Translations under genes and position numbers: made by a program | Notes under the pieces: model-generated | Told to the model about the DNA's origin: nothing | The model's input: the letters and a program-made list of their open reading frames with translations, nothing else | Databases searched by the model: none | Assembly: GCA_020430865.1 (NCBI GenBank) | Contig: JAGQIY010000559.1 | Location: 1-6,415, forward strand | DNA from: Myxococcales bacterium | Lineage (GTDB): Bacteria; Myxococcota; Polyangia; Polyangiales; Polyangiaceae | Length of the DNA: 6,415 bases | Direction of reading: 5' to 3' | Shown here: positions 1-5,338 of the stretch, piece by piece | How positions within the stretch are numbered: the stretch's first letter is position 1 | Layout: the number at the start of each line of letters is the position of its first letter

Positions 1-2
1 CC

Positions 3-89
3 CCGCGCGCGCGCAGCCTGGTGCAGTGGATCTGGACCAGCCGTCATCAGCGCTTCGTCGAAGCGGTGCGGGAGATGGCGACGACCTGA
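3..89 (+). CDS. C-terminal end of an unidentified protein (5' truncated)
   Basis: Frame 3 is open from the window edge to a TGA at 87-89 and encodes 28 residues ending SRHQRFVEAVREMATT. The mix of Trp, Arg and hydrophobic residues with an amphipathic helical ending reads like a genuine protein C-terminus, and a GC-rich hairpin begins 10 bases after the stop, which supports a gene end here. Too little remains to name a family. The other two + frames run on past this point without gene-like composition. The real start lies outside the window. Confidence 0.6.
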   Translation, partial: PRARSLVQWIWTSRHQRFVEAVREMATT

Positions 90-98
90 AGGACTCCT

Positions 99-133
99 CC
101 GCCGTCGGCTCTCCCCTCGAGAGGCGGCGGCGG
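99..133 (+). terminator. GC-rich hairpin after the upstream gene, possible terminator
   Basis: The arms 99-113 and 119-133 can pair over 15 positions, with one G-G mismatch and one G-U pair, around a 5-base loop (CCCTC). It starts 10 bases after the stop at 89, where a terminator is expected. No T-run follows, so it is either a weak or Rho-assisted terminator, or simply a structured element in the leader of the next gene. Confidence 0.4.
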
Positions 134-227
134 TCGTAGCGGTTCGTGGCCGACCACGGGCCTCAAACTCCGCGCCCTTGGGCGCGACTCAAGCAAGCAC
201 AGGCGCCCCGAGCGCGATTGAGAAAGT

Positions 228-233
228 AGGAGA
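228..233 (+). promoter_or_regulatory. Shine-Dalgarno of the SCP2 gene
   Basis: AGGAGA stands 4 bases before the ATG at 238. It fixes the start at 238 rather than at the in-frame TTG at 178, which has no such site and lies inside a small inverted repeat (171-176 pairing with 181-186). Confidence 0.85.
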
Positions 234-237
234 TACC

Positions 238-564
238 ATGGCAACTGCAGCAGAGAAGATGGCCGAAGCCGGCGAGAAGATTGGCGGGAACAAGGAGAAG
301 GCGGCGGAGATCGGCGCGACCTACAAGTTCGTGCTCGACGGCGACGGCGGCGGCACGTGGATCATCAACCTCAAGGACAACCCCGGGGTGACCGAGGGCG
401 ACGGCGACGCGATGTGCACCATCAAGATGGCCGCCAGCGACTACGTCGACATGGTCGAGGGCAAGGCCAACGGCCAGCAGCTGTTCTTCACCGGCAAGCT
501 GAAGATCGAGGGCGACATGGGGCTCGCGATGAAGCTCCAGAAGTTCACCGAGATGCTCAAGTAG
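238..564 (+). CDS. SCP2 sterol-binding domain protein
   Basis: This 108-residue protein is almost entirely one SCP2-like lipid-carrier domain. Residues 1-27 form an Ala/Glu/Lys-rich, probably helical lead-in. Residues 28-108 follow the family pattern: YKFVLDGDGGGTWIINLK at 29-46 (β strands), a CTIKMAASDYVDMVEGK helix at 60-76, and the hallmark FFTGKLKIEGDMGLAMKL at 83-100. SCP2 domains enclose a hydrophobic tunnel that binds sterols, fatty acids or acyl-CoA. The bacterial ligand cannot be read from sequence. There is no signal peptide or membrane segment, so it should be cytosolic. It appears to be a single-gene unit, with its own Shine-Dalgarno upstream and a strong intrinsic terminator 60 bases after the stop. 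The length is typical for stand-alone SCP2 proteins. Confidence 0.93.
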   Translation: MATAAEKMAEAGEKIGGNKEKAAEIGATYKFVLDGDGGGTWIINLKDNPGVTEGDGDAMCTIKMAASDYVDMVEGKANGQQLFFTGKLKIEGDMGLAMKLQKFTEMLK

Positions 565-624
565 CACACGGCTGACCTCAGGCTGCTCGGCCGAGGCCGC
601 GGAGGACGCGGATCCGTGCCGAGC

Positions 625-670
625 CACGAGGAGCCATCGCCCCACCAGGGAGATGGCTCCTCGTGTTTTT
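625..670 (+). terminator. Rho-independent terminator of the SCP2 gene
   Basis: A perfect 14-bp stem (625-638 with 652-665, CACGAGGAGCCATC and its complement) encloses a 13-base loop and is followed immediately by TTTTT (666-670). It lies 60 bases downstream of the SCP2 stop and about 55 bases before the next start, so it separates the two transcription units. This is one of the clearest signals in the window. Confidence 0.95.
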
Positions 671-725
671 GTCGAAGAGCAGCAGCCCAGCTCGGGTCGG
701 CTCTCGTGTATCCTGGTGAGGCTTC

Positions 726-1493
726 GTGGCTCACAAGACTCCGCCTCAGTTCAATCGCAAGCACCCGTTCGAGACCGTGCGCCTCAGCCCGGAGGAAGCG
801 CGTGGCTCGAGGAAGCGTCGTCGGTCGACGGCGCGCACCGAGGTCTCGGCGCAGGACGCGTTGCCCGACGGCAATGAAACGCGTGACATCCAGGTGATCG
901 CTCCGGAGGCCTTCCCGCCGAGTGCGGATCTGCTGGAAGGCACGGATCCGCCGCCTGGGCGTCGCACCCCGGCGCGACCCCTCAAGGCGCCCGACTTCGG
1001 CGGTGATCTCCCGCGCAATGCCCCCGGGTGGATGCGGCGCGCCCGTCGCATGGCGCTCGCTCTGGAGGCCGCGATCCACTCACAGAGCATCAGCGACACG
1101 ACGGAGGCCTGCATCGAGCGCGCCTGGGCCGCGTGGGAGCTCAACGGCTCGAGCGACGCGGAGATCGCGCGCGTGAGCCACATCGCCGAGCGTGCCCACA
1201 CCGCCATCCGCAACACGCCTCGGGCGGAGCTCGCAGAGGCGGTCAATGACTGCGCCGAGGTGCTGTGGAACGCCTTGCCCAGCCATGTGCTGCGAAGTGC
1301 GACGTTTGAGCAGGTGGTGGAGGTCGTGCGCGGCATGAAGGCCGAAGCGGATCCATGGAAGGCGGTGCTCGAGGCGACGTGTTCCTTGCTCGGCTGGACC
1401 GACACCTCCAATGCCCACGCGGCCCAGGCGATCCGCATCGCGCTGGTGGATCACCCCCCCAGCTCGTCGACACCGGAGATTGAACTCGAATAG
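726..1493 (+). CDS. Uncharacterised protein, first of a tandem paralogue pair
   Basis: This 255-residue protein belongs to no family I recognise. It starts at a GTG preceded by GGTGAGG (715-721, 4-base gap). Residues 1-97 are low-complexity and likely disordered: rich in Pro, Arg and Ala, with a basic patch at 28-37 (SRKRRRSTAR). Residues 98-243 look all-helical and carry motifs shared with the next gene: APxWMxxARR near 99-108, RAHxAIRxTxR near 156-166, DCAE at 175-178, and AEADPWxAV plus SLLGWxDxS near 206-229. The last 12 residues are a variable tail. No signal peptide or membrane helix is visible, so it is probably cytosolic. It lies after a strong terminator and likely begins a new transcription unit that may include its paralogue and pheA. 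A real gene is supported by the conserved paralogue; the function is unknown. Confidence 0.85.
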   Translation: MAHKTPPQFNRKHPFETVRLSPEEARGSRKRRRSTARTEVSAQDALPDGNETRDIQVIAPEAFPPSADLLEGTDPPPGRRTPARPLKAPDFGGDLPRNAPGWMRRARRMALALEAAIHSQSISDTTEACIERAWAAWELNGSSDAEIARVSHIAERAHTAIRNTPRAELAEAVNDCAEVLWNALPSHVLRSATFEQVVEVVRGMKAEADPWKAVLEATCSLLGWTDTSNAHAAQAIRIALVDHPPSSSTPEIELE

Positions 1494-1564
1494 GTGGGTT
1501 TTCGAGGTATGGTGAGGGAACCCTCGGCGGCGCTCGCGCCTGGTGTCGACCGGGGTCTCCCACC

Positions 1565-2248
1565 ATGGACACCCCGCGCTCCCACCTCTTCGACACCGCT
1601 CGGATGTTCGATGACGACGACGAGCGCGAGTCTGGGCGCTCGCTCCTGGAGACCGCGTTCCGTGGCCCGGACGAGGAGTTGCTGCAGCTCTCCCAGCGCA
1701 CGGAAACGGCCCTCGCGCCTCCGTCAGAGGACCCCATCTCGGTGCCCAATGACGACTTCGATGGCGTCCACGCCCTGCCGCGCCTGCCCATCGATGCGCC
1801 CGAGTGGATGATCCAGGCGCGACGTCTGTCGGTCAGGCTGGAGCGCGCGATCGCCCGAGGCCGCGCCAACCGCACGACTCAGCTGCGTATCCAGCGCGCT
1901 TCCCTCGCCTACTCCGCACTGGAGAACTCGAACGCGCGCATCGTCCGCGTAGCCCACCTCGTGCGGCGCGCTCACCGCGCCATTCGCGACACACAGCGCC
2001 CCCTGCTCGAACCGGCGATCCGCGACTGCGCCGAGATCCTCTACGGCGGGCTGTCCACGCGTCTCAGGCAGTCGACGCCCTTCGACGCCGTGCTCGAGAT
2101 CGTGCGTCAGCTCTACGCCGAGGCCGATCCGTGGGTGGCCGTGGTGGATGCGACGGCATCGTTGCTCGGCTGGGCCGACGCCAGCCGGCTCCACGCCGCC
2201 GAGGCCATTCGCACGGCTATCGAGGAGCATCAGCGGCAAGAAGGCTGA
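1565..2248 (+). CDS. Uncharacterised protein, second of a tandem paralogue pair
   Basis: This 227-residue protein has a helical domain at residues 77-222 that aligns without gaps to residues 98-243 of the preceding gene, with about 70 identical positions of 146 by hand count. Shared motifs include APEWM at 78-82, RAHRAIRDTQR at 135-145, DCAEIL at 154-159, YAEADPWVAV at 184-193 and SLLGWADAS at 199-207. The N-terminal 76 residues are unrelated to the paralogue and acidic (DDDDE at 16-20), probably disordered. The ATG at 1565 is the first possible start in frame after the previous gene, but its Shine-Dalgarno is weak (GGGGT, 1552-1556). No export signal is visible. The gene lies 71 bases after its paralogue and 32 bases before pheA. 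Its function is unknown. It may partner or regulate its neighbour, but nothing proves this. Confidence 0.85.
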   Translation: MDTPRSHLFDTARMFDDDDERESGRSLLETAFRGPDEELLQLSQRTETALAPPSEDPISVPNDDFDGVHALPRLPIDAPEWMIQARRLSVRLERAIARGRANRTTQLRIQRASLAYSALENSNARIVRVAHLVRRAHRAIRDTQRPLLEPAIRDCAEILYGGLSTRLRQSTPFDAVLEIVRQLYAEADPWVAVVDATASLLGWADASRLHAAEAIRTAIEEHQRQEG

Positions 2249-2260
2249 AGCGTGGACGCC

Positions 2261-2268
2261 GGGGTGAT
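2261..2268 (+). promoter_or_regulatory. Likely pheA Shine-Dalgarno with long spacing
   Basis: GGGGTGAT matches the 16S tail complement (GGAGGTGAT) at nearly every base but ends 12 bases before the ATG at 2281, longer than usual. No closer purine-rich site exists. The start at 2281 is still preferred because homology begins about 20 residues in and the upstream open frame is a shadow of the preceding gene. Confidence 0.5.
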
Positions 2269-2280
2269 AACACCGCCCTC

Positions 2281-3414
2281 ATGTCAGGTCCCGACGATGC
2301 ACCTCCGGGGGAACGCGCCACCGATGCCCTCGACGTCAGCGACGTGCGCGAACACATCGATAGCCTGGACCGCCGGCTTCTGGAGCTGCTCGATCAGCGG
2401 GCAAGGCTCGCCCTGCGCGCTGGACAGCTGAAGCGCGAGTCCGGCAAGGACATCCATGATCCCGAGCGCGAGACGAAGGTCTTCGAGCGGCTGGAGGACG
2501 CCCTCAAGGAGCTCCCCGACGCGGTCTTCCCCGAGCGCTCGGTTCGCCCTGTTTTCCGCGAGGTAATCAGTGCCTGCCTGGCGCTGGAGCAACCGCTGTC
2601 CGTCGCCTACCTCGGACCGCCAGGCACCTTCAGCCACATGGCCGCCAAGAGCGCGTTCGGTGTCGCGATGCGGTACGTCGACACCTCGACCATCGCAGGC
2701 GTCTTCGACGCCGTCATGCGCAAGGAGGTCACCTACGGTGTCGTACCGATCGAGAACAGCACCGAGGGCGGTGTGACCTTCACCTTGGACAGTCTGATCG
2801 AGAGCGACGTCCACATTCGCCGCGAGATCGTGATCGAGGTTGCGAACTGCCTGGTGTCACGTTCGGCGGAGCTTGCGAGCGTGCGCAAGGTATTCTCTCA
2901 CCCCCAACCCCTGGGGCAGTGCCGAACCTGGCTGAATACGAACCTGCCCCACGCGGAGATAGTGCTCAGCTCCTCCACGGCGGCCGCAGCCCGCCTCGCC
3001 GCCGAGGAACCCGGCAGTGCGGCGATCTCTTCACGCCTCGCAGCGGAACTCCACGGGCTGACCATTCTCCGTGCGGATATTCAAGACCGGAAGCACAACG
3101 CCACCCGCTTCCTGGTGATCGGAGAACGAGACGCTCCAAGGACGGGCAGCGACCGCACCAGCATCGTGTTCTCTGCGCCCCACGAACAAGGAGCGCTGAG
3201 GCGCAGCCTGGAGATCTTCGACGACGCGGGGATCAACCTGTCGCGCATCGAGTCGCGTCCCGCGGGCAAGCTCTGGGAGTACGTGTTCTTCGTGGACCTG
3301 GAGGGACACCGCGAGGATGAGAACGTCAAGCAGGCGCTCGGCACGCTGGGCGAGCGCGCAGCCATGCTCAAGGTGCTGGGCAGCTACCCCCGAGAGGCCG
3401 GGCAAGCGAAGTAG
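2281..3414 (+). CDS. pheA: Bifunctional chorismate mutase/prephenate dehydratase (P-protein)
   Basis: This 377-residue enzyme converts chorismate to prephenate and then to phenylpyruvate, the committed steps of phenylalanine synthesis. Residues 20-104 form an AroQ-type chorismate mutase. By alignment to E. coli PheA from memory, the active-site set is present as R23, R40, K51, D60, R63 and E64, with Glu103 where E. coli has Gln88. Residues 107-280 form the prephenate dehydratase: AYLGPPGTFSH at 109-119, VPIENSTEGG at 155-164, SHPQPLGQC at 206-214, and the catalytic TRF at 275-277. Residues 293-368 form an ACT domain with GAL at 303-305 and ESRP at 324-327, the motifs tied to feedback inhibition by phenylalanine. 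The length is typical and no residue looks broken. It follows the paralogue pair by 32 bases and may be cotranscribed with it. It converges on the FKBP gene. No leader-peptide attenuator is visible upstream. Confidence 0.97.
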   Translation: MSGPDDAPPGERATDALDVSDVREHIDSLDRRLLELLDQRARLALRAGQLKRESGKDIHDPERETKVFERLEDALKELPDAVFPERSVRPVFREVISACLALEQPLSVAYLGPPGTFSHMAAKSAFGVAMRYVDTSTIAGVFDAVMRKEVTYGVVPIENSTEGGVTFTLDSLIESDVHIRREIVIEVANCLVSRSAELASVRKVFSHPQPLGQCRTWLNTNLPHAEIVLSSSTAAAARLAAEEPGSAAISSRLAAELHGLTILRADIQDRKHNATRFLVIGERDAPRTGSDRTSIVFSAPHEQGALRRSLEIFDDAGINLSRIESRPAGKLWEYVFFVDLEGHREDENVKQALGTLGERAAMLKVLGSYPREAGQAK

Positions 3415-3445
3415 CGCGTGGGCGCGAACAGCCGGCTTGCTACTT
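3402..3445. repeat. Inverted repeats spanning both convergent stop codons
   Basis: AAGTAGC at 3409-3415 is complementary to GCTACTT at 3439-3445, and the alternative GCAAGC at 3402-3407 pairs with GCTTGC at 3435-3440. The repeat covers the TAG of pheA and the TAG of the FKBP gene, which are only 25 bases apart. With no T-run on either strand, it is at best a candidate two-way 3'-end structure. It could also arise by chance from two similar gene ends (Lys-stop). Confidence 0.3.
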
Positions 3446-3916
3446 GATCTCCAGCAACTCGATCTCGAACACCAGGGTGGCGTTCGGGGGAATGGTCGGA
3501 GGGCTGCCTGCCTTTCCGTAGCCCTTCGAGGCGGGGATGGTGAGCTTGCGGGTGCCGCCCTTCTTCATTCCGACCAGGCCCTCGTGCCAGCCCTTGATCA
3601 CGCTACTTTTCCCCACGGTAAATTCGAAGGGCTCATCACGGTCCTTCGACGAATCGAACTTCGTACCGTCGAGCAGGGTGCCCGTGTAGTGCACCGAGAC
3701 GGTGTCTCCGTCCTTCACCGCGGGGCCGGTGCCCTCCTTGAGGTCCTCGATCTTGAGCTCCGTGACGCCACCGGTGACGTCCTTCGGAGGCGTCGTCGCG
3801 GTGACGGTGGTCTTGCGCTCGACCGACGAAGGCTCGGGTACCTTCTCGTCACACGCGGTCGTCAGGAAGAGGCCCAGGGCCAAGCTCAGGCCGCCAATCA
3901 GTCGCAGAGTGGACAT
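3440..3916 (-). CDS. FKBP-type peptidyl-prolyl isomerase, lipoprotein
   Basis: This 158-residue precursor has a lipoprotein signal peptide (residues 1-21, hydrophobic core 6-18) ending in TTAC, with C22 as the lipidated residue. A Thr/Pro-rich linker (about 23-50) leads to a full FKBP domain (about 52-158). All the FKBP12 pocket residues I can map are present: Y77, F87, D88, F97, V106, I107, W110, Y133 and F150, so catalysis of prolyl cis-trans isomerisation is likely. It should act in the periplasm, membrane-anchored, as a folding helper. D23 after the Cys is the classic inner-membrane retention signal of E. coli, though that rule may not hold in this organism. It starts at an ATG with a weak AAGAAG site, 54 bases after the TerB-like gene on the same strand, so it is likely the last gene of that cluster. 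Confidence 0.95.
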   Translation of the reverse strand: MSTLRLIGGLSLALGLFLTTACDEKVPEPSSVERKTTVTATTPPKDVTGGVTELKIEDLKEGTGPAVKDGDTVSVHYTGTLLDGTKFDSSKDRDEPFEFTVGKSSVIKGWHEGLVGMKKGGTRKLTIPASKGYGKAGSPPTIPPNATLVFEIELLEIK

Positions 3917-3970
3917 GGCGCTTCTTAGGGCCCACGAACGGGGAATTCAATCGCCCTCGCGGCCGATCTT

Positions 3971-4369
3971 TCAGTCTGCGTCTTCGAGCAGGCGATTGCC
4001 GACGGCGATCGCGCCGTCTCGGGCGCTGGCGATGATGCGCTTGGCTTCGGCGGCATCCAGCTCGAGCCGCTTGACCAGCTCGTCCAGCAGCTCCTGCTCG
4101 CTCTCCGATGTCTTGCCGTCCGCTGCGCTGAGCAACGCAGCATTGCTCAGCAGGATCTCCTTGCCCTCGTCGTCGAGCTCGTCGAAGGGCACGTCCTCGA
4201 GGGTCTTGCGCTCCTTGGCGAACTCCTTGAGCTCGGCTTCTTCTTCGTCGCTGGCGTCGTACAGGCCCAGAAAGCCGTCGATCACGCCCTCTTCGGGAGC
4301 CTCTACCTGACCGTCGGCCCAGGCGACCGCGATCAACGAGCGGACGATGTTCTTTTCCTCGGGGGTCAT
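3971..4369 (-). CDS. TerB-like acidic helical protein
   Basis: This 132-residue, strongly acidic and apparently all-helical protein resembles the TerB/DUF533 group, named for tellurite resistance but widespread with unclear roles. Two half-repeats each carry an ADG-x-acidic signature: AWADGQVEAPEE at 16-27 and SAADGKTSESEQELL at 81-95. In TerB folds, acidic residues at such positions can bind metal (here D19, E27, D84 and E91 are candidates). There is no signal peptide, so it should be cytosolic. Its ATG overlaps the TGA of the upstream lipoprotein gene (ATGA), and it has a good Shine-Dalgarno inside that gene's end, so the two are translationally coupled. No other ter genes are in view, so a tellurite role is not supported; metal sensing or stress is only a guess from the family. 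Confidence 0.8.
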   Translation of the reverse strand: MTPEEKNIVRSLIAVAWADGQVEAPEEGVIDGFLGLYDASDEEEAELKEFAKERKTLEDVPFDELDDEGKEILLSNAALLSAADGKTSESEQELLDELVKRLELDAAEAKRIIASARDGAIAVGNRLLEDAD

Positions 4370-5106
4370 AGCTCCGTCACCGCCTTCGCGGGGTCCATGG
4401 CGCAGTTGATGGGTGGAGGTTCTGGGTAGTCGTCGGTGCCGCTGCCGCTCACGCGCACCATGGTCCAGGTGGAGCCGCTGATGTCGAGCTTGGTCGGCTT
4501 CACGACCGTACCCTGCGGAATCGTTCCACAGTAGAAGTCAGCCGTCTCGCACATCCCCTGCGGGTCGTCCCGAGTCTCCCCGGGACAGGTGCTGATCAGC
4601 AGGTTCTCGGCGGCGATCGGGCTGCCGCTGATGGGGTTCGCTGCGCCGTCCTCGACCGACAGCGACTTGGCCAGGTACGCGAGAGAGCCGTCGACTACCA
4701 GCATCGGGCCGACCGTGATCGGCGGTCCAGCTGGGGTCTTGCGGTCCGCCTTCGCGAGGGGCTGGAGCGACCAGGTGAGGTAGAGCTGCCCGTCCGTCTC
4801 TTCGCTGGTGGCGGTGGCCAGGAAGACCAGCGGGATGTCGTCGGCGACGGAGGCCGACAGGGTGTAGAAGAACGTCCCGTCCAGCACCCCGGCCGCCGGG
4901 TTCGTGCAGCTGAAATCGCAGGAGCTCTTCACCTCGGGCACCGGATCACAGGTGGTTCCGCCATCGGTGTCCCCGGCGTTGACCTGGTCTGCACAGCGAT
5001 CCGCGAACGCCTTGAGCTCGCCCTCTGGATCCGCACAACCGCCGACTGCCAACGCGCCGGCCGCGCCGAGCAGCGCAACCAGCAATCCCCTTAAGACGCG
5101 TCTCAC
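4366..5106 (-). CDS. Cysteine-rich lipoprotein of unknown function
   Basis: This 246-residue precursor is best started at the GTG at 5106. That places two arginines (2-3), a hydrophobic core (7-21) and a lipobox VGGC with C24 at the proper positions. The open frame extends upstream to 5340, but that stretch is non-protein-like and runs through the divergent promoter region. The mature part holds eight further cysteines (38, 53, 63, 67, 174, 186, 193, 235), an even number suggesting disulfides in an oxidising compartment. The middle (about 75-225) has alternating hydrophobic strands and Gly/Ser turns, as in a β-rich fold. I do not recognise the family. Lipoproteins of this style, short Cys-rich head and β-rich body, are common in myxobacteria. 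It leads a leftward cluster with the TerB-like and FKBP genes, overlapping the first by 4 bases. Confidence 0.82.
   Translation of the reverse strand: MRRVLRGLLVALLGAAGALAVGGCADPEGELKAFADRCADQVNAGDTDGGTTCDPVPEVKSSCDFSCTNPAAGVLDGTFFYTLSASVADDIPLVFLATATSEETDGQLYLTWSLQPLAKADRKTPAGPPITVGPMLVVDGSLAYLAKSLSVEDGAANPISGSPIAAENLLISTCPGETRDDPQGMCETADFYCGTIPQGTVVKPTKLDISGSTWTMVRVSGSGTDDYPEPPPINCAMDPAKAVTEL
4377..4385 (-). promoter_or_regulatory. Shine-Dalgarno of the TerB-like gene inside the lipoprotein gene
   Basis: Read on the minus strand, AGGCGGTGA ends 7 bases before the ATG at 4369. It lies within the last codons of the upstream lipoprotein gene and supports reinitiation at the ATGA overlap. Confidence 0.7.
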
Positions 5107-5161
5107 GCGCTGACTCTGCCAGACTGCGCCCCCGAGTTGAAGTCCCGTAATGCGCCACCTC

Positions 5162-5180
5162 GAAACCCCATGGAGGTTTC
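5162..5180. repeat. Operator-like inverted repeat GAAACC-N7-GGTTTC
   Basis: Two perfect 6-base half-sites flank a 7-base centre (CCATGGA). The 19-base size and placement beside the AT-rich patch of a divergent promoter region fit a dimeric regulator's site, but a single copy does not establish this. Confidence 0.4.
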
Positions 5181-5210
5181 TTCGACATCTAGGTAAAAGA
5201 CTTCCATCGA

Positions 5211-5233
5211 GGGCTGAGCCGCGAGGCTCACCC
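5211..5233. repeat. Short hairpin in the divergent region
   Basis: TGAGCC (5215-5220) pairs with GGCTCA (5225-5230) around the loop GCGA, and GGG (5211-5213) pairs with CCC (5231-5233) if C5214 is bulged. It would sit in the leader RNA of the FadL-like gene if transcription begins upstream. No T-run follows, so it is not an evident terminator. Confidence 0.35.
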
Positions 5234-5274
5234 GAGTTCACGCGGGGTTCGAAGCGTGCACGTTCTTCCGGAGT

Positions 5275-5304
5275 CCGTCGGTACGCGCTCGAGCGCGACG
5301 ACGG
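5275..5304. repeat. 30-base interrupted palindrome before the FadL-like gene
   Basis: The core CGCGCTCGAGCGCG (5284-5297) is a perfect 14-base palindrome. It is flanked by CCGTCG (5275-5280) and its complement CGACGG (5299-5304), separated from the core by GTA on the left and A on the right. The element ends 18 bases before the Shine-Dalgarno, so it may be an operator or an mRNA structure near the ribosome site. Confidence 0.5.
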
Positions 5305-5322
5305 CCCACGATAAAGCCGTCT

Positions 5323-5330
5323 GGAAAGGG
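5323..5330 (+). promoter_or_regulatory. Shine-Dalgarno of the FadL-like gene
   Basis: GGAAAGGG ends 8 bases before the ATG at 5339, good spacing that supports this start and hence the signal peptide that follows. Confidence 0.75.
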
Positions 5331-5338
5331 TCGACAGC

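Larger units (their letters stand above)
5107..5338. promoter_or_regulatory. Divergent intergenic region with probable promoters
   Basis: These 232 bases lie between the divergent starts of the lipoprotein cluster and the FadL-like gene, so at least one promoter per side is expected. The stretch 5176-5205 is visibly AT-richer than its surroundings and is the most likely melting zone. I could not find a convincing -35/-10 pair on either strand. Three inverted repeats lie in the region (5162-5180, 5211-5233, 5275-5304), described separately. Confidence 0.55.

Noticed and set aside
178..237. TTG start extending the SCP2 protein by 20 residues
   Set aside because: It has no Shine-Dalgarno and lies within an inverted repeat. 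The ATG at 238 has AGGAGA at the right distance.
709..714. TATCCT as a -10 element for the first paralogue
   Set aside because: There is no -35 at a sensible distance, and the transcript would start beyond most of the Shine-Dalgarno.
441..1079. Minus-strand open frame of 212 codons
   Set aside because: It runs through the strong terminator at 625-670 and overlaps two supported + strand genes; its composition is shadow-like.
1454..1460. Run of seven C near the end of the first paralogue as a slippage site
   Set aside because: It lies at the end of the conserved domain, where only a variable tail would change. Short C-runs are common in GC-rich DNA, and no stimulator structure is evident.
1804..2280. 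Open 5' extension of the pheA frame
   Set aside because: It overlaps the second paralogue in another frame and is Arg/His/Pro-rich shadow sequence. P-protein homology begins only after the ATG at 2281.
3922..3951. TTGAAT-17-TAAGAA on the minus strand as a promoter for the FKBP gene
   Set aside because: The spacing is ideal but the hexamers match consensus poorly, and the -10 would end about 5 bases before the ATG, leaving no ribosome site.
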